Source: Clostridiales bacterium (lineage in GTDB: Bacteria; Bacillota; Clostridia; Saccharofermentanales; Saccharofermentanaceae). Taken from it: DNA of 64,000 nt. The translations under genes were made by a program, and so were the position numbers. Positions 53,034 through 62,813 of this stretch are shown one piece after another. The notes beneath the pieces are model-generated. The model worked only from the letters and a program-made list of their open reading frames with translations. It did not search any database and was not told where the DNA came from. The stretch spans positions 1 through 64,000 of the forward strand of contig JAFZKB010000002.1 of the NCBI GenBank assembly GCA_017551865.1. The letters run 5' to 3'. Positions within the stretch are counted from its first letter, which is position 1. Each line of letters begins with the position of its first letter.

Positions 53034-53534
53034 TCACACTGTAAGATCCAGCTCATCGCGCATGTCGATGGCTTTATCCATGACCAGACGCACACACTGT
53101 ACGATCAGTCCGACGAACAGTCCGATCATCGAGACGGCAACCAGCGAGAAGGTCGCGAAGGAGCCGACGATACAGATCAGACAGATCAGGAAACAGCAGA
53201 TGGAGATGATCGACATGTAGCGTGTATTTATCTTCTCAAAAACGTGATCCTTCTTCAGGTTCAAAATGATGTTCACCACACAGAAGAGGATCGGGTAGGT
53301 AAGAAGCGTGCTCAGATAAAAGCATGTCAGAAAGACGTAGAAGCGGACATCCGGCGTACCCAGGAAAGAGGCGGCGCCGATGTAACTCTCTGTAAAGAAA
53401 TCTCCGTACCAGCAGAACCGGCAGAAGGAATATCCGAAGATGTCGCCGATCAGGCAGACGATGAAGAATACGGCGCAGGTAAGAAGCGTCAGATTCAGCC
53501 AGATGGAATAACTGGGTCGGTTTGATTTATTCAT
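53034..53534 (-). CDS. DUF2975-family membrane protein
   Basis: 166 residues with four TM helices (about 12-32, 62-90, 108-128, 130-155) and the family segment 'HVFEKINTRYMSIISICCF'. Partner of the XRE protein encoded next. GGAGG lies 10 nt before the ATG. Function unknown; the pair is widespread in Firmicutes. Confidence 0.85.
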   Translation of the reverse strand: MNKSNRPSYSIWLNLTLLTCAVFFIVCLIGDIFGYSFCRFCWYGDFFTESYIGAASFLGTPDVRFYVFLTCFYLSTLLTYPILFCVVNIILNLKKDHVFEKINTRYMSIISICCFLICLICIVGSFATFSLVAVSMIGLFVGLIVQCVRLVMDKAIDMRDELDLTV

Positions 53535-53777
53535 ATCCGAAATACCTCCGAAAATGTCTTTGTCCTGTCCTTATACTACTACGCTCATTATCGAAATGCA
53601 AGCATTTTTTATCGAAAAACGATAACAAATTTATGCAAAACGAGGTTCGCGTAGAAAAACTGTGCAATGTAACAACGGGAATTTGATTGAAAGAAAGTGA
53701 AAACGCTCTATAATAGGGTTACATAAAGTACAATAGGGTACCTATGGAGAAGCGAAGGGAAAAGGAGATCTGAAAGC

Positions 53778-56366
53778 TTGATCAAGTTTACGAAAAAACC
53801 GCTCAGTTTCACACGCAACAAAGCGCGCTGGGTCTTCGTGAGCCTGGTGATGCTCGTGCTGCTTCTGATCGTTATTTTCGACTCGGGCGTATTCAATTCC
53901 CGGAAGACCCGTTCCTATCTCGGGCAGGGCGCGCAGCCGATCGGTATCCTCAATGGCGAGATGCCTCTCGTACAGACCTTTACTCCGGATCGCACACATA
54001 TCGACTATATCGAGATCCGTATGGCGACGAATGTCGAATTCGGAAATGTGGTCTCTCCGCAGGGTAATCTCCGCTTCCGCGTGGAAGAAGATGACGGGGA
54101 TCTCCTTTACGAGGAACTGGTTCCGATCCAGAACATCAAGGATAACGAGTATCTCCGCTTCCGCGTGAAGCTCGATGTCATGCTCGAGCGCTCATACCGC
54201 TTCACCATGCAGGTCGTGGATACGATCGGTGAAGAAGTGCCGACAGTATGGCTCTCCTCGAATGTCGATGACGCGCTCGGCCGCGTGGATTTTCCGGGCG
54301 TAGACAATTACACCAACCTGCAGTGTAATACTCAGATCCGTTATACGCAGATGGATTATCTGGCGATGACGATCAGTATCCTTCTCGTCTTACTGGCCGG
54401 ACTCTTAGGTCTTCTGCATGTGGATCTTTCCGATAGGGGAGAGGAAAGACTGACCATGGCGATGCTCTATATCACGCCGGTCATGATGTACACGATCACA
54501 GAACTTCTGAACAATAACTCCGTTCTCAAGAAAACGCCGGCGGCATTCCTGATCAACTACTTCTACTTCCTCGTGATCTACCTGCTGCTCTATATCTGCT
54601 TCAACCGTTTCCGTCTGACGACGATCATCGCCAACACCCTGATTTTCGCTGTCGCGATCTTCAACTATTTCAAGCTCCTCTGGAGAGGTGAGCCGGTCCA
54701 GCTCCTCGACGTCGTAACGCTGAAGACGGCCATGAATGTGTCGGACAACTATCACATCGAACTGTCGCCGATCCTGATCATCGCGACGCTGCTCTTCATA
54801 GTGACGGGTATCGTCATTTCCAAGTGCACCTACACGCTGACGCTGAAGAGAAAGCGTGCGACGATGGGCGCACTCTGCGGTGCGCTCGCGATCTTCCTCG
54901 TACTCGTTTTAGTCGATACGAGAAAATCGAAGAACCCCACATTCAGTCTTACGGAGAAGATGGGCGTGATCAACGACGAGAATAATCCGTCCTCGACATT
55001 TGCCCAGAACGGCATGATGGTCGCACTGACGATCAACGCGCAGCACCTGTCGGTCGAGATCCCGGAGGACTACAGCGCGGAGCGTGTGCAGCGCATTGAA
55101 GAGAATATAGAGAACCGCTATGAACACTCTATCCTGCCGAACGATGTCATGCAGAAATACGAAGAGGAAAAAGCCATCCACGAAGAGGAAGGAAAGCGCA
55201 TCCTGAAGGAAGGCGAGAAGCCGAACATCATCTGCATCATGAACGAATCGTATTCCGATATGTCCACGGTCGGCTCCTTTGAGACGAACCTTCCGATGCA
55301 CCCGTATATGGATGCTCTGTTCCAGGGAGAAAACGTCGTGCACGGTGACCTCTGCGTTTCCGTATATGGCGGCGGTACAGCCAATTCGGAGTTCGAATTC
55401 CTGACCGGAAATTCCATGGCGTTCTTCCCGACAGGAAGTATTCCGTACCAGCAGTATATCGGCGACACCACAGGATCGCTGCCGCGTTTCCTGAAGAGCC
55501 AGGGATATCAGACCATCGCTGTCCACCCGTATCTGGCGAGCGGCTGGAACCGCCCGGATGTCTATGCCAGCATGGCTTTCGACCAGTTCCTCAGCATCGA
55601 TGATTTTTCTGACAGATCGGAGTACATACGCTCCTATATCTCTGACCGCAGCTCCTACGCGAAGCTTATAGATCTTTACGAGCATAAAGATCCGAGACAT
55701 CCGCTGTTCCTCTTTAACGTGACGATGCAGAATCACGGATCATATACCAGCACGAATCCGAATTTCAATCAGGATGTCCGCCTGATCGAATACCCGGAGA
55801 AGTTCCCGGAGACGGAGCAGTATCTGTCTCTGGCCAGACAGAGCGATCTGGCCGTTCAGGACCTGATCGACTACTTCCGTTCTGTGGACGAGCCTGTGCT
55901 CATCTGCTTCTTCGGTGACCATCTGCCGAGCATGATCAATGGTTTCTATGAAGCTCTTCTCGGAAAAGATCTGCTCGACCTGACCGGCGCAGAGATGCAG
56001 AACCTCTATAAGACGGATTTCTTTATCTGGGCCAATTACGATATTCCGGAATGTGAAGTTCAGAGCATCAGCCTCAACTACCTCTCCACACTGCTTCTGC
56101 AGATGTCGGGGATGGACCTTCCGGCCTATAATCTCCTGATCGCGGATTGCTACGACCAGTATCCAATCCTGACGACCATGGGAGTTTACGATGCAAACGG
56201 AAAGCGCTATGACACGCTCAAGAATGTTCCGGACGAGACCGGCATCTTAAATGAGTACAACACGCTTACGTACAATAATGTTTTTGAAACCACGAAGCGG
56301 CGGTCGGAAATGTACGACGTGGTGTATTTTGTGCCGCAAAAAAAGGAAACGGAAATCGAGGAATAA
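53778..56366 (+). CDS. LTA synthase-like membrane sulfatase-fold enzyme
   Basis: 862 residues. A TM helix (about 18-38), an extracytoplasmic beta domain (about 50-190), about six TM helices (195-375) and a C-terminal sulfatase-fold domain from about 480: 'IICIMNESYSDMSTVG' (metal Glu), 'GGGTANSEFEFLTG' with nucleophile Thr near 533, 'VHPYLASGWNR' and 'ICFFGDHLP'. These enzymes move glycerol phosphate or related groups onto polymers outside the cell. The extra N-terminal ectodomain is unlike classic LtaS. TTG start at 53778 with AAGGAG 10 nt upstream. Heads an operon with a helicase and a cellulase. Confidence 0.88.
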   Translation: MIKFTKKPLSFTRNKARWVFVSLVMLVLLLIVIFDSGVFNSRKTRSYLGQGAQPIGILNGEMPLVQTFTPDRTHIDYIEIRMATNVEFGNVVSPQGNLRFRVEEDDGDLLYEELVPIQNIKDNEYLRFRVKLDVMLERSYRFTMQVVDTIGEEVPTVWLSSNVDDALGRVDFPGVDNYTNLQCNTQIRYTQMDYLAMTISILLVLLAGLLGLLHVDLSDRGEERLTMAMLYITPVMMYTITELLNNNSVLKKTPAAFLINYFYFLVIYLLLYICFNRFRLTTIIANTLIFAVAIFNYFKLLWRGEPVQLLDVVTLKTAMNVSDNYHIELSPILIIATLLFIVTGIVISKCTYTLTLKRKRATMGALCGALAIFLVLVLVDTRKSKNPTFSLTEKMGVINDENNPSSTFAQNGMMVALTINAQHLSVEIPEDYSAERVQRIEENIENRYEHSILPNDVMQKYEEEKAIHEEEGKRILKEGEKPNIICIMNESYSDMSTVGSFETNLPMHPYMDALFQGENVVHGDLCVSVYGGGTANSEFEFLTGNSMAFFPTGSIPYQQYIGDTTGSLPRFLKSQGYQTIAVHPYLASGWNRPDVYASMAFDQFLSIDDFSDRSEYIRSYISDRSSYAKLIDLYEHKDPRHPLFLFNVTMQNHGSYTSTNPNFNQDVRLIEYPEKFPETEQYLSLARQSDLAVQDLIDYFRSVDEPVLICFFGDHLPSMINGFYEALLGKDLLDLTGAEMQNLYKTDFFIWANYDIPECEVQSISLNYLSTLLLQMSGMDLPAYNLLIADCYDQYPILTTMGVYDANGKRYDTLKNVPDETGILNEYNTLTYNNVFETTKRRSEMYDVVYFVPQKKETEIEE

Positions 56367-56369
56367 AAA

Positions 56370-57488
56370 TTGGAATACACTTCTTTTGACCAAATGGACT
56401 TGTCCGAGGAGATCATGCGCGCCCTTTCGAAGATGGGCATGACAACACCGACATCTGTGCAGAAGCAGGCGATCCCCCTCATGATGGACAACCGCTGCGT
56501 CATCGCGAAGGCCCCGACAGGTACGGGAAAGACTTTCGCATTCGGAATACCGATCCTGGAATATCTCAACATGGATGCGGACTTCGTGCAGGCCCTGATC
56601 CTGTGCCCGACGAGAGAACTGGCCTTACAGATCTGCACGGAACTTCGTGCGCTCGGATCTTTTATCAAAGGATTAAAGATCTGCGGCATCATCGGCGGAC
56701 AGAAAATGGATAAGCAGGTCCAGATGCTGAAGAAAAAACCGCATATCGTCGTCGCAACACCGGGCCGTCTTCTGGACCATGTACAGCATAAAAACATCAA
56801 CATTTCCGACATCTATACACTCGTTTTGGACGAGGCGGATAAGATGCTCGATATGGGTTTTATCAAGGACATCAGAAAGATCATGAAGCTCACGCCGAAG
56901 GACAAGCAGATCGCGATGTTCTCGGCCACCATGTCCCGTGAAGTCATGGACATCACGTGGGAATATATGGAAGGCGCCGACGAGATCGAAGTGGCGCCGA
57001 AGGAAGAGGATATGCCGAAGATCAGCCAGTACCTCCTCCACCTCGAAGACCGGCAGAAGATGGAAGCGTTCGGTAAGATCATGGAGCGCTACGACTGCCA
57101 CCGCGTCATGGCTTTCTGCAACACGAAGACCCGTGTGCGCATCGTGACTGAGGGCATCAAGAAACTCGGCTACAAGGCGGAGTGCCTGCACGGTGACATC
57201 GGACAGGGTGCCAGAAACCGCATCATGGACGATTTCCGAAGAGGCAAGTTCAATATCCTCGTGGCGACGGATGTCGCAGCCAGAGGTATCGACGTGTCCG
57301 ATATCGACACGGTCTTTAACTTCGAAGTACCGAACGAAAATGAGTATTACCTGCACCGCATCGGCAGAACGGGACGTGCCGGAAGAACGGGACAGGCGTT
57401 TACATTTATCAATTATTCCCAGAGCCTGCGAATGGACGATATCATAAAGTACACCAAGGTACAGACCGAGGAGCTAGATCTGACATGA
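56370..57488 (+). CDS. Minimal DEAD-box RNA helicase
   Basis: 372 residues containing every core motif: Q motif 'TPTSVQKQAIP', I 'APTGTGKT', Ia 'PTRELAL', Ib 'TPGRL', II 'DEAD', III 'SAT', V 'ATDVAARGIDV' and VI 'HRIGRTGRAGR'. No C-terminal RNA-binding extension is present, so it ends at the RecA-2 domain. It starts with TTG three bases after the preceding stop behind GAGGAA and overlaps the cellulase gene by 4 nt. Confidence 0.95.
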   Translation: MEYTSFDQMDLSEEIMRALSKMGMTTPTSVQKQAIPLMMDNRCVIAKAPTGTGKTFAFGIPILEYLNMDADFVQALILCPTRELALQICTELRALGSFIKGLKICGIIGGQKMDKQVQMLKKKPHIVVATPGRLLDHVQHKNINISDIYTLVLDEADKMLDMGFIKDIRKIMKLTPKDKQIAMFSATMSREVMDITWEYMEGADEIEVAPKEEDMPKISQYLLHLEDRQKMEAFGKIMERYDCHRVMAFCNTKTRVRIVTEGIKKLGYKAECLHGDIGQGARNRIMDDFRRGKFNILVATDVAARGIDVSDIDTVFNFEVPNENEYYLHRIGRTGRAGRTGQAFTFINYSQSLRMDDIIKYTKVQTEELDLT

Positions 57489-60169
57489 AAGAAAAAGTAA
57501 GAATCGCCGCACTCTGCGGCATTTTCCTGGCCGTCGCGATCCTGATCGCGGGGGTCTTTTACGCATGGAAAAAGACTTTCGGCAAGAAAGAAAATAAGGA
57601 GACAGCCCGCGAAAGCCAGATCGTGAATGAAGTGGTCACGGACGAGAAGGAAAGCGATTCTGAAAGCACTCCTTCGAAAGAGACCACGGCGGAATCTTCA
57701 GACCCCGGGGAGAACACGGAACCTTCGGAAACAGATGCTTCGGAAAAGGATTCTTCCTCGTCTGAAAGCTCCGCGGAGACTTCGGAAACAAAAGAAACGA
57801 AGGAGACGAAGCCCTCTTCGAATGTGCAGAAGAAGGACTACGGGACCATCACCGGAAACGGCACCGAAGGAACGCCAGGAACCGGAAAATATAACTACGG
57901 CGAAGCGCTTCAGAAGTCGCTTCTTTTCTATGAGCTCCAAAGATCCGGAGATCTTCCGGAAGATACAAGATGCAACTGGCGCGGTGACTCCTGTCTGCGC
58001 GATGGTTCGGATGCGGGGATCGATCTGACCGGAGGGTGGTTCGATGCCGGAGACAATGTCAAGTTCAATCTCCCGATGGCCTATACCGCCTCGGTCCTGG
58101 GCTGGTCGATCTACGAGGATAAGGATGCTTACGAACAGAGCAATCAGCTCTCCTACGCACTTGCCAACATCCGCTGGGCAAATGAATACTTCATCAAGTG
58201 CCATCCTGCGGATGAGCTCTATTACTACCAGGTCGGAAACGGCTCGGCGGACCACGGCTGGTGGGGAAGCGCCGAGTGTGTCGAGTATCAGATGGACCGT
58301 CCGTCCTACTTCGTCGACAGCAATCATCCGGGTTCCTGCGTAACAGCGGAAACGGCGGCCTCTCTTGCCATCTGCAGCATCCTCTATAAAGAGGCCGATC
58401 CATCTTTCAGCAAGACCTGTCTTATGCATGCGGTCTCTCTTTATGCATTCGCTGACAAGTACAAGAGCGATGCGGGATATACGGCGGCGGATGGATTCTA
58501 TAACTCCTGGAGCGGATTCTACGATGAACTGTCCTGGGCAGGTGTGTGGCTTTACCGCGCAACCGGAGATGCTAACTATCTTAACAAGGCGAAAGAGTAC
58601 TATCCGAAGGCCGGACAGGACTATAACTGGGCATTCTGCTGGGACGATGTGCACATCGGCGCGGCGCTCCTTCTGGCCGAGGAAACCGGCGATCAGAAGT
58701 ATAAGGATGCGGTCGAAAAGCACCTCGATTTCTGGACTTGCGGAACTTCTTCCGGGGAACGGATCACTTATACGCCGAAGGGCCTGGCCTGGCTCGACAG
58801 CTGGGGATCTCTCCGCTATGCGACGACTACAGCGTTCCTCGCTTCCGTTTACAGCGAAACAGGTCTTTGCTCCTCATCGAAGAAAGACACCTACTGGAAT
58901 TTCGCTGTTTCCCAGGCAAACTATGCGCTCGGTGACACCGGCTTTTCCTATCAGATTGGATTCGGGAAGAGTTATCCGGAGCATCCGCATCACCGCACGG
59001 CGCAGGGATCCTACTGTGATAACCAGAACGAACCGGGCACCTCAAGACACGTACTCTGCGGCGCCCTCGTGGGGGGCCCGGACGCCTCCGACGGATATAC
59101 CGATACCGTTTCCAATTACAATACCAACGAAGTGGCCTGCGACTATAACGCCGGATTCACAGGGCTTCTCGCCAAGCTCTATACCCGCTACCACGGACAG
59201 ACGCTGAAGGGATTCGGCGCCGGGGAAAAGGCCGGCGAAGAGTATAAGGTCGAGACTTCTGTTAATGCCGGCGGCGCGGATTTTCTGGAGATCAAGGCAC
59301 TTACATATAACATGACCGGCTGGCCGGCCAGAGCACCGAAGAACCTGGAGCTCCGCTACTATTTTACGCTTCCTTCCGGAAAAGATCTGAACGGGCTTTC
59401 GGTCTCTTCCTCCTACGGACAGAACGTCAAGGCAATCACGCTTTTAGACGGGCCGGGAAACACGGCCTGCGTGCAGGTGGTCTTCGAGGAGTATTCCTGC
59501 TACCCGGGCGGTCAGGAAGAATATAAGAAAGAAGTGCAGTTCCGTATCACAGGACTTCCGCAGGACGCCGCATCTTCGGCGCTCACAAGTCTTTTCGAAG
59601 ATGGCGTGCTGGTATATGGGAATGTCCCGGACGGCTCCGGATCTATCTCTACCCCGACACCCGCTCCGACATCTTCGGATCCGACGAAGGAAACGTCTTC
59701 CCAGCCTTCCGGAAACGGAAGTGTCACTGTATCGATCGATTACACCATGAGCGGGACCGGCAATGCGATTGCAGGAAACATGACGATCGAGAATACGGGA
59801 AAAGATCCGATCGATCTCAGTACGCTTTCGATCGAATACTATTTCACGAACGAAAAGGAGACTTCCTTGGCCTATGACTGCTACCATTCCGCAATCAACG
59901 GGAAGGATGGAAAATATGAGGCGATCAGCAGTGTGAAGGGCGAATTCCTGAAGGTCGATCCCAAGAAAGACGGCGCCGACACGATCTGCCGGATGAGTTC
60001 TTTTGGATCGGGAAAACTGAATTCCGGCGACAAGCTCATTGTGCAGTTTTCGATCCACCACAGCGACTGGTCCGACTTTAACCTTTCCGATGACTACTCG
60101 AGAAAGTCCAGCGACAGGATCGTGATCTTCGAAAACAAGGCGATCCTCTATGGTGTAGCGCCCTCCTGA
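57485..60169 (+). CDS. Membrane-anchored GH9 cellulase with CBM3 modules
   Basis: 894 residues. N-terminal TM anchor (about 7-27), a Ser/Thr/Glu-rich linker to about 115, a GH9 (alpha/alpha)6 catalytic domain (about 135-570) with 'GGWFDAGDNVKFNLPM' (catalytic Asp pair 187/190), 'HHRTAQGSY' and 'NTNEVACDYNAGF' (general acid E549). A CBM3c-like module follows (about 585-730), then a Pro/Thr linker and a C-terminal CBM3 (about 766-894). GH9-CBM3c enzymes are typically processive endoglucanases. No signal cleavage site or dockerin is obvious, so the enzyme should stay on the cell surface. Confidence 0.93.
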   Translation: MKEKVRIAALCGIFLAVAILIAGVFYAWKKTFGKKENKETARESQIVNEVVTDEKESDSESTPSKETTAESSDPGENTEPSETDASEKDSSSSESSAETSETKETKETKPSSNVQKKDYGTITGNGTEGTPGTGKYNYGEALQKSLLFYELQRSGDLPEDTRCNWRGDSCLRDGSDAGIDLTGGWFDAGDNVKFNLPMAYTASVLGWSIYEDKDAYEQSNQLSYALANIRWANEYFIKCHPADELYYYQVGNGSADHGWWGSAECVEYQMDRPSYFVDSNHPGSCVTAETAASLAICSILYKEADPSFSKTCLMHAVSLYAFADKYKSDAGYTAADGFYNSWSGFYDELSWAGVWLYRATGDANYLNKAKEYYPKAGQDYNWAFCWDDVHIGAALLLAEETGDQKYKDAVEKHLDFWTCGTSSGERITYTPKGLAWLDSWGSLRYATTTAFLASVYSETGLCSSSKKDTYWNFAVSQANYALGDTGFSYQIGFGKSYPEHPHHRTAQGSYCDNQNEPGTSRHVLCGALVGGPDASDGYTDTVSNYNTNEVACDYNAGFTGLLAKLYTRYHGQTLKGFGAGEKAGEEYKVETSVNAGGADFLEIKALTYNMTGWPARAPKNLELRYYFTLPSGKDLNGLSVSSSYGQNVKAITLLDGPGNTACVQVVFEEYSCYPGGQEEYKKEVQFRITGLPQDAASSALTSLFEDGVLVYGNVPDGSGSISTPTPAPTSSDPTKETSSQPSGNGSVTVSIDYTMSGTGNAIAGNMTIENTGKDPIDLSTLSIEYYFTNEKETSLAYDCYHSAINGKDGKYEAISSVKGEFLKVDPKKDGADTICRMSSFGSGKLNSGDKLIVQFSIHHSDWSDFNLSDDYSRKSSDRIVIFENKAILYGVAPS

Positions 60170-60242
60170 TGATATAATGAAACCAGTTTGAGAAATAAGG
60201 AGGCCCCGGGGTATCCGAGGCGGATCTTCGGGAATTGGCATT

Positions 60243-60695
60243 ATGGGATTGTTTGATTTTTTAGGCAAAGGAAAAGAAAAAGCGGCAGAGCAGGAAGCGA
60301 AGGCAAAAGCTCTCTTAGAGGCTGCACCGGTCGGATCCAGCGGGATCTCGTTCGGATCACAGTTTTCCTGTGCGACAGTTTTCCCGATCGCACCGAAGCC
60401 ATTAGATGTCGGTGTTAAGCGCTCCAGGGAACTTGAGAACAGGATCGTCGTCAGCGGAAGCGTAAAGGGCGGCGAATTCGAAAAAGGCGACGCGGTCGTA
60501 GTTTTAGGTTCCGACGGAGTCGTCAAGGCGGTAACGAAACTTCTGGATCTGATCCCGGACGATGGCTCGGTCGATTTTTTCACGGAGCTTTGTGCGAACA
60601 TGCATAAGAAAAAAGCAGCTCTCGGTGTTTCGGCCTGGCTGATCCTCGATGTGACAAGCGGAGTCGATGCCGGAGATATGATCGCCAAACTCTGA
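60243..60695 (+). CDS. Small protein with a translation-factor-like beta-barrel
   Basis: 150 residues. A charged N-terminal helix (about 5-28) precedes a beta domain in which 'NRIVVSGSVKGGEFEKGD' and 'AVVVLGSDGVVKAV' resemble domain 2 of EF-Tu-like GTPases; no G domain is present. Function unknown. TATAAT near 60173 may be its -10. It begins a set with two membrane paralogues. Confidence 0.6.
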   Translation: MGLFDFLGKGKEKAAEQEAKAKALLEAAPVGSSGISFGSQFSCATVFPIAPKPLDVGVKRSRELENRIVVSGSVKGGEFEKGDAVVVLGSDGVVKAVTKLLDLIPDDGSVDFFTELCANMHKKKAALGVSAWLILDVTSGVDAGDMIAKL

Positions 60696-60725
60696 TAAAG
60701 AAATATCCATCCAGGAGAATGAAAT

Positions 60726-61703
60726 ATGCTTATCTGGCTTAGCGGCGCGTTCCTGGGCTTTTTCGTGCTCGGGTATCTTCGCGCGCTGATCGAATATCTT
60801 TATGGAAAGCTGAAGGGATATAGTTTCTTCGGCCTGACCCATCTTTTTCTTTTTTGGAAAAAGGACCTTTATTCGGAAACATATCCGGGAAAGATACGCT
60901 TTTCCACATGCCGTATCTCCCACTTAACTCCTCATGTCGATATGTTCCGTGCCGATGCGACAGAAGAGGATCTGAATAACCATAATATGGTGCTGTTCTT
61001 TATCTGGTTCCTCTGCGGCACGGCGACAGGAATACCGGCAAGGGTCTTTTTTCAAGGAGATTACAGCATTTCCGCGAATTTTGCGGCCGGGATCCTGACC
61101 GGCCTGACGTTCGTGTTCCTTTTCGGAATACTTTCTGTTAACTATGGCTGGCGGTCCCAACGCATCCCGCTGTCGGGGAAGACCCGGTCGATCCGCCTGC
61201 TTCTTCAAAACAGAAATCTTCTCTTAGAGACTCCGATGCCCGAATTTGCGGTCGGTGAATTCGGTAAAGCGAGTATTCTCGAGAAGATCGATTATGCGGT
61301 CCGTTACTACCAGCTGGCAGAGATCAAAAACGAGCTTACGGCGATGTCGCTCTGCGCCAGTTCGATGGAGAGACTGATCAGTCCCGGATTAAAGCCGGAT
61401 CTCCGCAGCCGGCTGGATTCGGAACTTTTCTCCTTCTACAGTTTCCGGTGCAAAGATCCGCAGAAGGCGATGAAGCATTATCAGGGTTCGAGAAAAGAGA
61501 TCGATTCCGCCATGGACCCGAGTGGAAGAAGAAAACTGGCGTACTATTCGCTTTATATCCTTTCGGATAAAGAGGCGGCCCGGTCCTTTACGGAGCAGGG
61601 CATACGCGGGCTTTCCGTTTCGGACCCGAGGATCTTCCCGACCATAACGGAAAATGAAGAGAAGATGCTTTCCTATATAAAATCCATTCTGGAAGAAGGG
61701 TGA
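60726..61703 (+). CDS. Membrane protein with helical-repeat tail, paralogue 1
   Basis: 325 residues. TM helix at about 2-25, two more at about 88-108 and 115-140, then a helical C-terminal domain ending 'GRRKLAYYSLYILSDKE...', reminiscent of TPR-like repeats. The next gene encodes a paralogue with the same order of parts. AGGAG lies 8 nt before the ATG. Family not recognised. Confidence 0.72.
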   Translation: MLIWLSGAFLGFFVLGYLRALIEYLYGKLKGYSFFGLTHLFLFWKKDLYSETYPGKIRFSTCRISHLTPHVDMFRADATEEDLNNHNMVLFFIWFLCGTATGIPARVFFQGDYSISANFAAGILTGLTFVFLFGILSVNYGWRSQRIPLSGKTRSIRLLLQNRNLLLETPMPEFAVGEFGKASILEKIDYAVRYYQLAEIKNELTAMSLCASSMERLISPGLKPDLRSRLDSELFSFYSFRCKDPQKAMKHYQGSRKEIDSAMDPSGRRKLAYYSLYILSDKEAARSFTEQGIRGLSVSDPRIFPTITENEEKMLSYIKSILEEG

Positions 61704-61710
61704 CGAGGAT

Positions 61711-62697
61711 ATGGATATACTGATATTTTTCCTTTTTATGCTCCTTGGGAGCATGCTTTTCGGGCTGCTTGCGGCAGCATTCGAGTATCTTTTCTGGAAG
61801 AGCAAGGGATATACATTTTTAGCTTTCGTGTTCTATTTTGCGAAATGGTACAGGGACTATTACGATGAAGCCAACCCCGGGAAACTGAAGGTCACGGCTT
61901 CGTCGAGGATCCAGCAGGTGCACCCGCAGATCGCGATGTTTTCTCATTCCTATCCGCCGGAGAAAGAAAGAAGGCACATCAAGGTCTACTCCGTGATTTA
62001 TCTCGTTCTGGGCATTTTCTGTCTTGCGCTGAATTACGGGCTGATCCCGTGGAATCGAGATGCATTTTACACCAGTATCCTTCAGGGGCTGATCGGAGGC
62101 GGCTTCTGCCTGTTCGTTTCGATGGGTTACTACGGTCTGAAGAATACGGCCCGTGCTTCGAACCTTGCCGGACGGACCCGGGATCTGGGGGATCTTCTGA
62201 AAAACGAAGAGAAACTGCTTTCTTCTCCGATGCCGGCTTTCGATTTTCTGGAATATGGGAAAGCTCCTGTCATGCAGAGAGTGCCTTATCTTTGCGCATA
62301 CTATCTGTGTGCGGAGATCAAGAATGACCTTCCCGCACTGGCCCAGGCGGCCAACGCATTCAGTAAGTTAAATACGGCTACGCTTACGGATGCGGGACAC
62401 TTCTCCGTGGATACTACCATGTTCGGCTATTATTCTTTCCGCGAAAAGAACCCGTCGATGGCGACAAGGCATTATGAGCATTCGATGAAGAACATCGACG
62501 CGGATATGGACTGTAACGGGCGCCGGAAACTGGCGTATTACGCATTCTATATCCTTGAAGATAAGGATCTGGCCAGGACCTATCTCGAGCAGGGGCTTCG
62601 CGCACTAAAAGTAGTGGATCCGAGGATCACGCCGGCGCACCTCCACTTTGAAGAGAGGATGCTCAATTATCTGAAGTCCCAACTGGAATCTGATTGA
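61711..62697 (+). CDS. Membrane protein with helical-repeat tail, paralogue 2
   Basis: 328 residues, 7 nt after paralogue 1. Matching stretches include 'EYLFWKSKGYTF' against 'EYLYGKLKGYSF', 'NPGKLKVTASSRI' against 'YPGKIRFSTCRI', and 'GRRKLAYYAFYILEDKD' against 'GRRKLAYYSLYILSDKE'. Three TM helices and the helical tail are kept, so the pair arose by tandem duplication and may form a heteromer. GACGAGG precedes the ATG. Confidence 0.72.
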   Translation: MDILIFFLFMLLGSMLFGLLAAAFEYLFWKSKGYTFLAFVFYFAKWYRDYYDEANPGKLKVTASSRIQQVHPQIAMFSHSYPPEKERRHIKVYSVIYLVLGIFCLALNYGLIPWNRDAFYTSILQGLIGGGFCLFVSMGYYGLKNTARASNLAGRTRDLGDLLKNEEKLLSSPMPAFDFLEYGKAPVMQRVPYLCAYYLCAEIKNDLPALAQAANAFSKLNTATLTDAGHFSVDTTMFGYYSFREKNPSMATRHYEHSMKNIDADMDCNGRRKLAYYAFYILEDKDLARTYLEQGLRALKVVDPRITPAHLHFEERMLNYLKSQLESD

Positions 62698-62722
62698 AAA
62701 CCAGCCGTTATAAAGGTATAAT
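62694..62722 (+). promoter_or_regulatory. pta promoter
   Basis: TTGAAA (62694-62699), 17-bp spacer, TATAAT (62717-62722); the -35 overlaps the preceding stop codon. An approximately 85-nt leader follows. Confidence 0.85.
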
Positions 62723-62813
62723 ATTTAGGCACGATTTCAATGCTGCGCGTGCTGAAGTCAAACGCTAAGGCACCCGCGGATGAAAAATATTAAGCAAGGC
62801 AGGCGATTGATTT

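Noticed and set aside
59444..60688. 414-codon minus-strand frame across the GH9 C-terminus
   Set aside because: It runs through CBM3 and the next gene in antisense and has no coherent domain.
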